DNA of 64,000 bases from Bacteroidota bacterium (GCA_018267955.1 JAFDXL010000002.1:124001-188000); one strand, 5' to 3'; positions 1 to 8,928 are shown, counted from the stretch's first letter. Numbers and translations are program-made. Notes: generated by a model not told the origin, from the sequence alone.

Positions 1-415
1 CTACATCAATCCCCCGCGGGTCGTTACTATTATACCAAACGTACCGATATCCTCTATCTTTAATTTCGGGCTGGGATAGCAGGTCATTTAATACCTTGTC
101 ATTTTCCACTTCTGCCATCCCCAGCAAGGCAACACCTTCTTTATTTCTTTTATCACCCAATACTTGTAATACCGTCGCTATGTTATGCAGCTTCTTCCGG
201 TATATCTCGTTGGTGTACCGCATGGGGCCATTGGGTGTAAATTCATCGTCGTCCGTTTCGGGATCATCTTCCGTATCAAACAGGTTTTCTACATTATAAA
301 AAGCTACCGGGTATACAGAGGAGGCCTTCTGCCTTACAGGCGGTGGTTCTTTATGCTGTGCATCGCAGCCGGCAACAATGCAGCTAAGGCACAGGAATAA
401 TATCAATGAGCGCAC
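1..415 (-). CDS. Endonuclease/exonuclease/phosphatase family lipoprotein (partial, C-terminus outside window)
   Basis: The minus strand is open from a GTG at 415 to the window edge, about 138 residues. The N-terminus is a lipoprotein signal (hydrophobic LILFLCLSC, then lipobox IVAGC), so the protein is predicted to be exported and lipid-anchored. The segment VAFYNVENLFDTEDDPE, followed later by MAEVEN and NDPRGIDV, is the typical start of endonuclease/exonuclease/phosphatase (DNase I-like) domains, in which the Asn and Glu bind the metal. A purine-rich AAGAAG lies a few bases before the GTG, and a stop codon lies four codons upstream, so GTG (or the TTG three codons on) must be the start. The substrate cannot be told; secreted nucleases and phosphodiesterases both use this fold. 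The catalytic C-terminal His/Asp region lies outside the window. Confidence 0.8.
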   Translation of the reverse strand, partial: MRSLILFLCLSCIVAGCDAQHKEPPPVRQKASSVYPVAFYNVENLFDTEDDPETDDDEFTPNGPMRYTNEIYRKKLHNIATVLQVLGDKRNKEGVALLGMAEVENDKVLNDLLSQPEIKDRGYRYVWYNSNDPRGIDV

Positions 416-438
416 TTGTCTTCTTTAAAATGTCAAAA

Positions 439-1422
439 TTAAACGGCCAGTACTCTTATCATATCCAGCATGTCTATGCTCATGCAGCTATTTACTTTTA
501 CCGCATTCTCAAATGGCGTGAATACAATTTTACCATTGATGATGCCGGCCATTACCTGCGTTTGCCCGGCCCTTAATGCCAATACTGCAGCATGGCCCAG
601 GCGGCTTGCAAGAATTCTGTCTGCGCAACTGGGGCTACCCCCTCTTTGTATATGTCCTAATACTGCAGAGCGCACATCCAGTTGCGGAAATCTTTGGATC
701 ACAGCCGCATGTAATTCTTTAGCCCCGCCAAACTCGTCTCCTTCTGCCACTACAATTATATGTACTGTTTTCTTGCGGCGTTCGTCATTGTCTATACGTT
801 CCAGCACATCTTCAATGTTGGTAGCAGTTTCCGGTATTAAAATATCTTCTGCACCGCAGGCAATACCACTGTGCAAAGCTATATAGCCGGCGTCGCGCCC
901 CATTACCTCCACTATAAACAGCCGGTCGTGTGCTTCCGCCGTATCGCGTATCTTATCAATTGCTTCCACTGCAGTATTTACCGCGGTATCAAACCCTATG
1001 GTAAAGTCTGTTCCTGCAAGGTCTTTGTCTATGGTGCCGGGCAGCCCCACAGCCGGTATGGTATATTGCTTAAAGAAAGCTGTTGCACCTCTGAATGTTC
1101 CGTCGCCGCCTATCAGCACCAGGCCTTCAATGCCATGTTTCTGCAATTGGTCGTATGCCTTAGCCATCCCCTCGGGTGTCATAAAAGCTTTACTGCGGGC
1201 CGTCTTCAAAATAGTGCCGCCTCGTTGTATGATGTTCGCAACATCTTTAGCTTCCATTTCGCTGATCTCCCCTTCTATCATCCCCTGGTATCCGCGGTGT
1301 ATACCAAACACTTCCATGCCATGATATTTTGCAGTACGCACTACCGCGCGGATAGCGGCATTCATACCCGGGCTATCACCGCCCGATGTCATTACACCTA
1401 TCTTCTTAATAACATTTCCCAT
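439..1422 (-). CDS. pfkA: ATP-dependent 6-phosphofructokinase
   Basis: Cytoplasmic glycolytic enzyme that phosphorylates fructose 6-phosphate to fructose 1,6-bisphosphate. Its 327 residues match the usual bacterial PfkA length (about 320). Visible motifs are the N-terminal nucleotide loop GVMTSGGDSPGMNAA (residues 9-23), GGDGTF (105-110), PGTIDKD (128-134, containing the catalytic Asp132) and VEVMGRDAG (171-179). The Gly residues in GGDG and PGT are those typical of ATP-using rather than pyrophosphate-using enzymes. The usual TIDND is TIDKD here, an Asn to Lys change next to the active site. The gene follows the nuclease gene on the same strand in chromosome order but is transcribed before it, with only 23 bases between them. 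A near-consensus -7 element (TACTTTG) lies about 30 bases upstream. Confidence 0.96.
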   Translation of the reverse strand: MGNVIKKIGVMTSGGDSPGMNAAIRAVVRTAKYHGMEVFGIHRGYQGMIEGEISEMEAKDVANIIQRGGTILKTARSKAFMTPEGMAKAYDQLQKHGIEGLVLIGGDGTFRGATAFFKQYTIPAVGLPGTIDKDLAGTDFTIGFDTAVNTAVEAIDKIRDTAEAHDRLFIVEVMGRDAGYIALHSGIACGAEDILIPETATNIEDVLERIDNDERRKKTVHIIVVAEGDEFGGAKELHAAVIQRFPQLDVRSAVLGHIQRGGSPSCADRILASRLGHAAVLALRAGQTQVMAGIINGKIVFTPFENAVKVNSCMSIDMLDMIRVLAV

Positions 1423-1518
1423 ATCTATATGTATTTATAATGATCATGCCGCAAAGTATGCCATGAAAGTATAAAAATCTATCGCTCACAAAAGTTACTA
1501 AAAAGTTGTTTTCTGAAA

Positions 1519-1549
1519 TAAAAAAGGTCGTTGCACGATAACAACGACC
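1519..1549 (-). terminator. Intrinsic terminator of the carbonic anhydrase transcript
   Basis: Stem GGTCGTTG (1526-1533) pairs with CAACGACC (1542-1549) around an 8-base loop. On the minus strand the hairpin runs into a T-rich tract (the A-run at 1519-1525), placed just after the stop of the carbonic anhydrase gene. Confidence 0.85.
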
Positions 1550-1587
1550 CTACCTGACTACTACAACAGGTATTTTTACCCTATATC

Positions 1588-2259
1588 TTAGGCTGCCATT
1601 TCACTATCGGCAGTTACTGTATTTATGATGCCTTCTTCTTCGTAGAAAGTTATCTTGCCGGTAGCTACATCATACATGGCAGGCACTATTCCTACTTTGC
1701 CTTCTGCTACCAGTTTTTTTATAATACTACTACGTTCCAGTATCTCTTTCACTGAATTGTTCACATTTAATTTAGCTACAGCATTCACATACTCCGGGTT
1801 TTTGCCTGTGCGATCGTCCATAATGGTTTGCTCCTGTACAGTAGCCGGCTGTATCTTATCCATAATAGAGGTGATATGCCCCAGCTCTACATGGTCGCAG
1901 GCAGCTTTAATGGCGCCACAGCCGGTATGTCCCAATACTACTACCAGGCAAGATCCTACTACTCCTGTAGCATATTCCAGCGATCCCAGTATCCCTTCGG
2001 ATACAATGTTGCCGGCTATCCTTATGCTAAAGATATCACCTACACCCTGGTCAAATACCAGTTCTGCAGATGTGCGTGAATCCATGCAACTTAATATGGT
2101 TGCAAATGGCCACTGGTCATTTTTTGTTTTATTCACTTGCTCCAGCAGGTCCCTGTTCACTTTCAGATTATTGATAAACCTGAAGTTACCATTCCTTAGC
2201 AGCTGCAATGCCATATAAGGATCTACCATTTTGCGTTCTTCTTTATTTAAAGTCTTCAT
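1588..2259 (-). CDS. Beta-class carbonic anhydrase
   Basis: Zinc enzyme interconverting CO2 and bicarbonate. The 223 residues contain the beta-class signature CMDSR (Cys58, Asp60, Arg62) and HTGCGA (His111, Cys114), which supply the zinc ligands and the Asp/Arg pair. The N-terminal part (FRFINN, LLEQVNKTK) fits the helical arm of the family. It lies 23 bases downstream of a SulP-family transporter on the same strand, and the pair is closed by a terminator at 1519-1549, so the two are probably one transcript. The pairing suggests that the hydratase supplies or consumes bicarbonate handled by the transporter. No signal peptide is visible, so it is expected in the cytoplasm. Confidence 0.95.
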   Translation of the reverse strand: MKTLNKEERKMVDPYMALQLLRNGNFRFINNLKVNRDLLEQVNKTKNDQWPFATILSCMDSRTSAELVFDQGVGDIFSIRIAGNIVSEGILGSLEYATGVVGSCLVVVLGHTGCGAIKAACDHVELGHITSIMDKIQPATVQEQTIMDDRTGKNPEYVNAVAKLNVNNSVKEILERSSIIKKLVAEGKVGIVPAMYDVATGKITFYEEEGIINTVTADSEMAA

Positions 2260-2282
2260 TTTTAAAAGTTTTTCATCCGGAG

Positions 2283-3920
2283 TTATGCCCCGGTTAATTG
2301 TTTTAATAGTTTTCTGTATCCACCCGCGGTCCTTTTAGGAACCTCGGCATTATTCACCAGCGCAGATTCAATATTCCACGAACTATTAGGTTGTGGCACT
2401 TTATAGGTATTCTTAAAACCTACAAGCGATAGTTTAATATTTTTATCCTGCGCTTTCGAGCTTTGAAAATCACGTATCAGGTCCAGTACGTCAAAGTCTA
2501 TATACTCTGTATGGCTGGCATCAATGATCACCGTTGTATTTCCGGGCAGTTTTTCCAGGGTTTCTTTAATACTTGCTTTGTTCAGGAATGATACTTCCTG
2601 CGCCAGGGTCAGCTTTACCAATTCGCCATTGCTGTAGCTGCTGCGCTGAAAGTAATAAGGGATACGCATGTTTTGGCGTAATATGAAGAATATACTCAGC
2701 ACCAATCCTATGCTCACGCCTTTTAGCAGATCAAGTGATACCACTGCGATGGCTGTAGCAGCAAACGGGATGAATTGGGTAGCGCCACCTTCCTTCCACA
2801 TGTGTACAAATACTGCGGGCTTACACAGGCGATACCCGGTGTAGATAAGGATAGCTGCCAGTGATGCCTTTGGTATCAGGTTTAGTAACACGGGTATTGT
2901 TGCCACACAAACCAGTAATAATATACCATGTATGATGGTCGATAGCTTAGTCCTGGCGCCGGCATTGATATTTGCCGATGACCGCACTATTACAGAGGTA
3001 ACAGGTAACCCGCCTATCAGCCCGCTTATTATATTACCAATACCCTGTGCCTTTAGCTCATGGTTGGTTGGCGTATAGCGTTTTTGCGGATCCAGCTTAT
3101 CTGTAGCTTCAATGCATAGCAGTGTTTCTATAGATGCCACTACAGCTATCACTACGCCTGTCTGCCATACTTTTGCATTGGCAAAGCCTTTTACATCAGG
3201 AAAGGTAAAATGATTCAGAAAACCGGCCAGGTTATCTGCAACGGGAAGATTTACAAGATGGGCTTTATCAAGATAAAGGCCTCCGCCGCCTGTACTGAAA
3301 ATCCAGTTTAGCAACACACCCGACAATACAACAATTACGCCGGCGGGTACTATTTTGATCTTGCTGAATGCCTTTGTTTGCCACAAGATAAGTATGGTAA
3401 GCCCTATAAGCGCAATGATCGCTGCGCCCGGCTCTATGTGTGCCAGGGCATCGTCAATAATGCCCATACTGAAACCATCATCCGCATCTACCATGCGGTC
3501 ATGATTTTGTTTGGTATAGCCTACTGCATCCGGCAATTGTTTGATGATGATGGTCATGCCAATACCTGCAAGCATACCTTCAATAACACTTCCCGGAAAG
3601 TAATTGGCTATACTGCCGGCTTTAAGGAATCCAAGAAGCAACTGAACGGCTCCTGCCACAATTACGGAACAAAGAAAGATATCAAACGCGCCAAGATCAC
3701 CAATGGCTACTAATACTATTGCTGTAAGGCCTGCTGCCGGGCCGGTTACGCTAAGGCTCGATCGGCTAAGAGAGCCTATTACAATTCCACCTATTATCCC
3801 GGCAACAATACCGGAGAATAATGGTGCCCCTGATGCCAGTGCAATGCCAAGGCATAGGGGAAGGGCAATGAGAAAGACGATTAGTCCTGCTATAAAATCA
3901 TTTTTTATATACCTGAACAT
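2283..3920 (-). CDS. SulP family anion transporter with STAS domain
   Basis: Inner-membrane anion transporter of 545 residues. The N-terminal hydrophobic part starts KNDFIAGLIVFLIALPLCLGIALASGAP, the SulP signature region, followed by SRSSLSVTGPAAGLTAI. Multiple membrane segments run to about residue 410. The C-terminal 110 residues (from about 425, with VIIDASHTEYIDFDVLDLI) are a STAS domain. The family carries sulfate, bicarbonate or other anions. Co-directional location 23 bases before a carbonic anhydrase gene favours bicarbonate, but the substrate is inferred from context only. Full length for the family. No clear TAnnTTTG element is seen immediately upstream. Confidence 0.92.
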   Translation of the reverse strand: MFRYIKNDFIAGLIVFLIALPLCLGIALASGAPLFSGIVAGIIGGIVIGSLSRSSLSVTGPAAGLTAIVLVAIGDLGAFDIFLCSVIVAGAVQLLLGFLKAGSIANYFPGSVIEGMLAGIGMTIIIKQLPDAVGYTKQNHDRMVDADDGFSMGIIDDALAHIEPGAAIIALIGLTILILWQTKAFSKIKIVPAGVIVVLSGVLLNWIFSTGGGGLYLDKAHLVNLPVADNLAGFLNHFTFPDVKGFANAKVWQTGVVIAVVASIETLLCIEATDKLDPQKRYTPTNHELKAQGIGNIISGLIGGLPVTSVIVRSSANINAGARTKLSTIIHGILLLVCVATIPVLLNLIPKASLAAILIYTGYRLCKPAVFVHMWKEGGATQFIPFAATAIAVVSLDLLKGVSIGLVLSIFFILRQNMRIPYYFQRSSYSNGELVKLTLAQEVSFLNKASIKETLEKLPGNTTVIIDASHTEYIDFDVLDLIRDFQSSKAQDKNIKLSLVGFKNTYKVPQPNSSWNIESALVNNAEVPKRTAGGYRKLLKQLTGA

Positions 3921-3955
3921 GTTATTTAGAAATTAAAATGAAAACCCGGAAAAGG

Positions 3956-4008
3956 GCTGCCTGCGGAATAACGCAGGTAGCAAGCATGACTCATGCAGGT
4001 GGCATGAG
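3956..4008 (-). terminator. Two hairpins between the small protein gene and sulP
   Basis: A 10-bp stem (3956-3965 with 3972-3981, one G-T pair, 6-base loop) lies beside a second hairpin (CTCATGC 3990-3996 with GCATGAG 4002-4008). On the minus strand the first is followed by CCCTTTTCC, so it could end the 4032-4352 transcript. It could also be leader structure of sulP. Confidence 0.35.
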
Positions 4009-4031
4009 CATACAGGTGCATTAAACTCTAA

Positions 4032-4352
4032 TTAACAGTTGGGAGGCGGTGTAGGTATATCCGGAACAAAAGGATCTATGAGTTGCTCCGACCGCTGCAT
4101 GGCGGTATGTAATTTAGTATCCAGGTAAGACTCTTCAGAAAAGCTCATGTGATGATCTGGTGCCAGCCCGAAGGGGTCAGACCCTAATTTCATCTTCATG
4201 CAGCCATTGTCGTCAGCCGAAGAGGTACTGGATTCATGTACTTCCTCCGTCATCTGCCCTTTAAAAAGCAGTTTACCCAGCTCCTTAACAGGCAATACCT
4301 GGAAGCTGAAGACAATTAGGAATATAGTTGCAAGTACATGTCTCACAGGCAC
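4032..4352 (-). CDS. Small secreted Pro-tailed protein, function unknown
   Basis: A 106-residue protein with an N-terminal hydrophobic segment (VLATIFLIVFSFQVLPV), probably a signal peptide or anchor. A polar middle follows (EEVHESSTSSADDNGCMKMKLGSDPF, then a DHH) and the C-terminus is PTPPPNC. It is not recognised as a named family. The length, exported nature, His/Met/Cys content and Pro-rich tail resemble the small protein at 46974-47366 that precedes the metal efflux operon, so a metal-linked periplasmic role is possible but unproven. It is divergent from the TPR gene at 4492 and separated from sulP by hairpins. Confidence 0.6.
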   Translation of the reverse strand: MPVRHVLATIFLIVFSFQVLPVKELGKLLFKGQMTEEVHESSTSSADDNGCMKMKLGSDPFGLAPDHHMSFSEESYLDTKLHTAMQRSEQLIDPFVPDIPTPPPNC

Positions 4353-4466
4353 AAAGTAATAGCAAAATTTTTACAATGCACAGTTCCATTCAATAAGAAA
4401 ATGTTAATCCACTATAACAATTTTACCAAACACAAAGGTTTTAGTCGCCAAAGCGATATTTTCCAA

Positions 4467-4474
4467 TACTTTTG
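4467..4474 (+). promoter_or_regulatory. Bacteroidota -7 promoter element for the TPR gene
   Basis: TACTTTTG matches the TAnnTTTG consensus 18 bases before the GTG start at 4492. No matching TTG is found at the -33 position, so the call rests on the -7 box and location. Confidence 0.6.
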
Positions 4475-4491
4475 CGCTTTGTTTTATATAA

Positions 4492-5586
4492 GTGAAAGCT
4501 GTTTTCTTCATATTAAGTATGTTCCTGGCTACTTCGGTGCCGGCACAAAATAATTGGCCATCGCCCGAAGTGGAGCAGATGTATAAACAAGCCCGCGAGT
4601 ACATGATGCAGGGCAATTTTCAGCAGGCTGCCATAACCTACAAGCAGGCTATAGCTTTAGCTCCTGACAAAGTAATACTGTACAACGATCTCGCACAGGT
4701 GTATTATCTAACAGGTGCATACAACGATGCCCTGGATATACTGGAGCCAATCATGAAAAATAATGATGGCGATGAGCAGAGCTACCAGGTAAAGGCTGCT
4801 TCTCTTAGTGCGAAAAAAGAGTTCAAAAAAGCCAAGTCCACTTTGCAGGAGGCGATCAAAAAATACCCTCATGCCGGTATTCTGTATCACGATCTTGGCA
4901 AATTGTATGAAGATGATGGCGCCAAAGTATATGCGTTGGAGAGTTGGCTGGATGGCATTGAGGCCGATCCTGCATTTCATATCAACTATTATGAAGCTGC
5001 CCGCACCTATATGGAAACAAAAAAACCGGTTTGGGCTGTTTTATATGCAGAAATGTTCTTGAATATAGAGCAGCACACGCCCCGCGCCGACGAAACAAGG
5101 GATATGCTTCTCGGTGCGTATATGCGCCTTTTCAGTCAATTGGGTACGCAGAAGGTACCTAAGTACAAGAACAAAAAAACTGCCATGCCCGGCACCGCTA
5201 ACAACTTTGAGGAAGCTGTCAACCTTACTTATTTAAAATTATCACCTGTTGTTAGTGATGGCATCAATACAGAGAACCTTACCATGCTGCGTACCCGTTT
5301 CCTCATGGAATGGAAAAAATCCTACGCCAATAAATATCCGTTTTCACTTTTTACGCGCCTTGACGACATGACCAGGAGCGGATATTTTGATATATATAAT
5401 GAATGGGTGTTCGGTAAGATCGATAATTTCAAGGAGTTCGAAATCTGGAACAAATTTCACCCCGAAGCTATTCCTAAACTAGAAAACTGGCTCAAAACGC
5501 ATCCTTACCGCCCCATCGGTTCAGACTGCTATAATAATAAAGAGGTAGATGACATTTTCATTAAAGAAAAAAAGGACGATAAATAG
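4492..5586 (+). CDS. Secreted tetratricopeptide repeat protein
   Basis: A 364-residue protein starting at GTG, with a signal peptide (VFFILSMFLATSVPAQ). Several TPR units occupy residues about 25-190, recognisable in AREYMMQGNFQQAAITYKQA, LAQVYYLTGAYNDALDILEP and HDLGKLYEDDGAKVYALESW. The C-terminal 170 residues have no repeat that I recognise and end in a charged tail. TPR arrays mediate protein contacts, and the protein is expected in the periplasm or attached to the envelope. It precedes a periplasmic SurA-like chaperone gene by 120 bases on the same strand, but that gene has its own promoter-like element at 5674. No enzymatic motif is visible. Confidence 0.8.
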   Translation: MKAVFFILSMFLATSVPAQNNWPSPEVEQMYKQAREYMMQGNFQQAAITYKQAIALAPDKVILYNDLAQVYYLTGAYNDALDILEPIMKNNDGDEQSYQVKAASLSAKKEFKKAKSTLQEAIKKYPHAGILYHDLGKLYEDDGAKVYALESWLDGIEADPAFHINYYEAARTYMETKKPVWAVLYAEMFLNIEQHTPRADETRDMLLGAYMRLFSQLGTQKVPKYKNKKTAMPGTANNFEEAVNLTYLKLSPVVSDGINTENLTMLRTRFLMEWKKSYANKYPFSLFTRLDDMTRSGYFDIYNEWVFGKIDNFKEFEIWNKFHPEAIPKLENWLKTHPYRPIGSDCYNNKEVDDIFIKEKKDDK

Positions 5587-5673
5587 CCCGACATCATATC
5601 TCTTTTTACTACATACGCACCTATAAATCTGTTAAAACACATATTTCTAAAGGCAAGGCAGTTAATAATCTAC

Positions 5674-5681
5674 TACTTTTG
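5674..5681 (+). promoter_or_regulatory. -7 promoter element for the SurA-like gene
   Basis: TACTTTTG fits TAnnTTTG and lies 25 bases before the ATG at 5707, in a gap that follows the TPR gene. Confidence 0.55.
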
Positions 5682-5706
5682 CCATCCAAGCTATAACAAT
5701 TCCGAA

Positions 5707-7071
5707 ATGAAACTTCGCCGTTTATATACAACAGGTTCCGTAATCGTAGCGTTGCTATTATCTGCAACTGCCCATGCGCAGGTGGCAGATAAGATCATAG
5801 CAGTTGTAGGCAAGAACCGCATCATCCTGCAATCTGAGCTGGAGACGGCTGCCGCGCAAACAAAACAGCCCGGCATGGAAGTAAGCCAGGACGCAAAGTG
5901 CAATCTGCTGCAACAAATGATCCTGCAGAAAATGCTGGTAGAGCAGGCAGAGCGCGATAGCTTATTGGTAAGCGATGAAGAAGTAGAGGCTGCGCTCGAT
6001 AATCGTGTACGAAGCTTTATTGCCCAGTTCGGCTCCAAAGAGAAGCTGGAAGAAGTGGCCGGCAAAACTGTTTTCCAGTTGAAGGAAGACAACAGGGACG
6101 TGATCAAAGAAAGCATGATGGCGGAAAAAGTGCAAAACCAGCTGATGCAGAATGTAAAGATCACTCCTGCAGAGGTGCAGGCATTCTTTAAAACCATACC
6201 TACCGATAGCTTACCTTTCTTTCCTGCAACTGTAGAAATGGGCCAGGTGGTGGTAGATCCACCAACAAGTCCTGAATTAGACAAGTATGCACACGACCAT
6301 CTTGAAAGCATCCGTAAAGAGATCGTAAACGACCATAAAGATTTTGAAACCATGGCCGGCTTATACAGCGATGACCCTGGTAGCCGCAATAATGGCGGTA
6401 AATATGAGGGCGTAAGTCGTAAAGGTGGTGGTTGGGCTCCTGAATTTGTTGCAGCTGCCTTCAAACTGCAAAACGGGGAGGTTTCACCTGTTATCAAAAC
6501 TCAATTCGGTTATCATATTATCCAGATGATTCGTCGCCGGGGTGATGAAGCTGACCTGAGGCATATTCTTATAACACCGGAACACACATCTGCCGATTTT
6601 AAGGCCGCCTTTATCAAACTGGATAGCGTGCGTACGCTGATACTGACTAAAAAACTGACGTTTGAAGAAGCAGTAAACAAATTTTCTACCGATGAGATGA
6701 GTAACCGTACCGGTGGTATGATCGTAGATCCGCAAACCAATTCTTCGCAAATGGAAATTGACAAACTGGATCCGACTCTTGCCCTGATGATAGATACGAT
6801 GAAAGTGGGCAACCTATCTAACCCGCAGGTATTTACTAATGCACGTGGCAATAAATCTTGTCGTATTGTATATATGAAAGGCATTACGCAACCGCATAAA
6901 GCAAATCTCAAAGACGACTATGCGCGCATCCAGGAGATAGCATTGCAGCAGAAGAAAAGTAAAAAGATGATGGATTGGGTTGCAGAAAAATCTCCTACAT
7001 ACTATGTAAAGATCGATCCTGCCTACATCAATTGTGAAGAACTGGAAGCCTGGAAAAACAATAGTAAATAA
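5707..7071 (+). CDS. Periplasmic SurA-like peptidyl-prolyl isomerase
   Basis: A 454-residue exported protein with a signal peptide (SVIVALLLSATAHAQ). Residues 25-170 resemble the SurA N-domain (VADKIIAVVGKNRIILQSELE). Two parvulin-type rotamase domains follow: the first around residues 175-275 (FETMAGLYSDDPGSRNNGG, later VSPVIKTQFGYHIIQMI) and a more diverged second at about 278-400 (LRHILITPEH, FSTDEMSNRTGGMI). SurA-type chaperones help unfolded outer-membrane proteins cross the periplasm. A strong terminator follows at 7124-7163, so this is a single-gene unit or the end of the unit beginning at 4492. The symbol surA is withheld because Bacteroidota encode several such paralogues. Confidence 0.88.
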   Translation: MKLRRLYTTGSVIVALLLSATAHAQVADKIIAVVGKNRIILQSELETAAAQTKQPGMEVSQDAKCNLLQQMILQKMLVEQAERDSLLVSDEEVEAALDNRVRSFIAQFGSKEKLEEVAGKTVFQLKEDNRDVIKESMMAEKVQNQLMQNVKITPAEVQAFFKTIPTDSLPFFPATVEMGQVVVDPPTSPELDKYAHDHLESIRKEIVNDHKDFETMAGLYSDDPGSRNNGGKYEGVSRKGGGWAPEFVAAAFKLQNGEVSPVIKTQFGYHIIQMIRRRGDEADLRHILITPEHTSADFKAAFIKLDSVRTLILTKKLTFEEAVNKFSTDEMSNRTGGMIVDPQTNSSQMEIDKLDPTLALMIDTMKVGNLSNPQVFTNARGNKSCRIVYMKGITQPHKANLKDDYARIQEIALQQKKSKKMMDWVAEKSPTYYVKIDPAYINCEELEAWKNNSK

Positions 7072-7123
7072 GCATCTAGCGATCTGACGTATCTCTGTCG
7101 ATTCGTTAACTCATTCACATACA

Positions 7124-7163
7124 AGCAGAAGCCAACTAATGAATAGTTGGCTTCTGCTTTTTT
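7124..7163 (+). terminator. Strong intrinsic terminator after the SurA-like gene
   Basis: A 15-bp perfect stem (7124-7138 with 7144-7158) around a 5-base loop is followed by a run of T. Confidence 0.93.
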
Positions 7164-7246
7164 AATCGTCTTCTAATCGATACCGCATGTTCCTTACTAA
7201 ACTGTTATCGAATTATTAATTATATTTATTGATAAAACTCATTTAT

Positions 7247-8908
7247 ATGAAACATCCTTACCTATTTTTATGCGGTGCCCTGTTGCTATGCAACGCATCG
7301 TTTGCCCAAACAACCTATCCAAGCGGCGTTACCAATTGCATCGCCCGCTGGGATTTCACCAGTACCGGTACTTTCACCTCTCTCTCTGATGCCAGTGGTA
7401 ACAGTAATACCGGCTCTACGCACAATCTTACAGGCAGCACCGGTTTCCGGGGCGATGCAAATACCGCAGGCAGTTTTAATGGCACATCAAGCTACGTGGC
7501 GGTTAATAACAACACGATGCTCAGCCCGTCTGCAATTAGCATCGTAGCCCTCGTAAAGCCGACTGCTTATTATACAGGTGGCTGTCAATACAATACCATC
7601 CTGTTAAAGGGTACAGACTACAATGTGCCAGGCTGTTATGGCATGAGCATTTTTGATAATGATAATGATTGTAGCTCCCTTGGTGTAAATACACAACAGG
7701 TCGATTTCATTAAATCTTCAGCCAATGGGCATTATACATCAACCCCAATCTCACTCAATGGCTGGTATTTGCTGGTAACTACGTATGATGGGTCTTTTAT
7801 GAAACGTTATTCGGTTGCCATGGACCCTCTGACATTCAATTCTAATATTAATCCCACTACTGTAGATCCTGTATCTGTAGCGTTAGGATCTAATAGCAGT
7901 GATATCCGGATCGGACAAAATCAAAATGCATCGCCCAACTATTTTTATCCTTTTACCGGAGATATGGACGAAGTTGCGTTGTTTGATAAAGGCCTCACTG
8001 ATGCTGATGTACAATCGATCTATAATTATTTATGGGGTGGCGCAATGATAAAACAACCATTCGTTGATACATTCGTTTGTCCGGGTGCTAATTTCAAAGT
8101 AGACTATACGGTCTTAAATGCTAATGCATTCAATCCAGGTAATCTTTTTACAGTACAGCTTTCTGATGCAACAGGAAACTTCTCCACGCCAACAAATATA
8201 GGTAGTGCCGCTTCAACCAGTTCAGGCTCCATCACCTGTACTATGCCTTCTACTTTATCTCTCGGCGGACATTACCGCATCCGTTTAGCAGGCACAAGCC
8301 CGCTCTACACAAGCCCTGATAATGGCAAAGACATTGTATTGGGCCATGCTACAACTACATCTGCCATTACCGCCAATCCGGGCAATACAGTAGCAAATGG
8401 TGTATCGGTTACATTCACAGCTGCTGCTAACAATGCCGGAACAAGTACTGATTACATCTGGATGAGAAACAGCACAGTAATTGCAGGCGCTACAACTGCT
8501 ACTTATACAGGGAAATCTGCAGTTGATTTCAAAGATGGAGATACAATAACAGCAAAAGTGATTGTTACAGATAACAATTGCATGTATAAGGATACAGCAG
8601 TAAGTAACCACATTGTAATGAGCGTTGGCGTGGGCATTAAAAACGTTATTAATGATAATAACCTGAAAGTATATCCAAACCCTAACAGTGGTTCTTTCAA
8701 TATTACGGGGCAGACCAGCAACAACCAATCACTGGATATAGAAGTATTAAACACTATTGGCCAGTCTGTATATCATACTACCTGGATTCCTGTGAATAAT
8801 AAGATCAATGAGAACTTACAACTCAGCAACCTGCCATCAGGCATCTACACGCTACGTGCAAGGTCCGGTGAAGGCATCAGCACAGTGCGGTTTACAATAA
8901 ACAAATAG
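7247..8908 (+). CDS. LamG-domain secreted protein with type IX (type A) sorting domain
   Basis: A large exported protein of 553 residues. The ATG at 7247 is chosen because it directly begins the signal peptide MKHPYLFLCGALLLCNASFAQ; the longer frame from a TTG at 7229 adds six residues that do not fit. Residues about 20-265 form a LamG/concanavalin-like domain (ARWDFTST, SFNGTSSYVAVNNN, DMDEVALFDKGLTDADVQSIY). Ig-like segments follow. The last 75 residues (LKVYPNPNSGSFNI, LSNLPSGIYTLRA) are a type A T9SS C-terminal sorting domain, so the protein is probably delivered to the cell surface or released. Its ligand is unknown. Confidence 0.9.
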   Translation: MKHPYLFLCGALLLCNASFAQTTYPSGVTNCIARWDFTSTGTFTSLSDASGNSNTGSTHNLTGSTGFRGDANTAGSFNGTSSYVAVNNNTMLSPSAISIVALVKPTAYYTGGCQYNTILLKGTDYNVPGCYGMSIFDNDNDCSSLGVNTQQVDFIKSSANGHYTSTPISLNGWYLLVTTYDGSFMKRYSVAMDPLTFNSNINPTTVDPVSVALGSNSSDIRIGQNQNASPNYFYPFTGDMDEVALFDKGLTDADVQSIYNYLWGGAMIKQPFVDTFVCPGANFKVDYTVLNANAFNPGNLFTVQLSDATGNFSTPTNIGSAASTSSGSITCTMPSTLSLGGHYRIRLAGTSPLYTSPDNGKDIVLGHATTTSAITANPGNTVANGVSVTFTAAANNAGTSTDYIWMRNSTVIAGATTATYTGKSAVDFKDGDTITAKVIVTDNNCMYKDTAVSNHIVMSVGVGIKNVINDNNLKVYPNPNSGSFNITGQTSNNQSLDIEVLNTIGQSVYHTTWIPVNNKINENLQLSNLPSGIYTLRARSGEGISTVRFTINK

Positions 8909-8928
8909 TCTTTTAAGCATCTCTTATA

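Noticed and set aside
470-1440. Long plus-strand frames opposite pfkA.
   Set aside because: They are antisense shadows of a well supported gene and contain no recognisable domain.
3956-4008. Paired hairpins as a riboswitch in front of sulP.
   Set aside because: Only simple stems are seen and I recognise no riboswitch class. A terminator or leader structure is enough to explain them.
8285-8754. Minus-strand frames opposite the LamG protein.
   Set aside because: Cys-rich and low complexity translations that arise from the Thr/Ser-rich coding strand. No promoter or family supports them.
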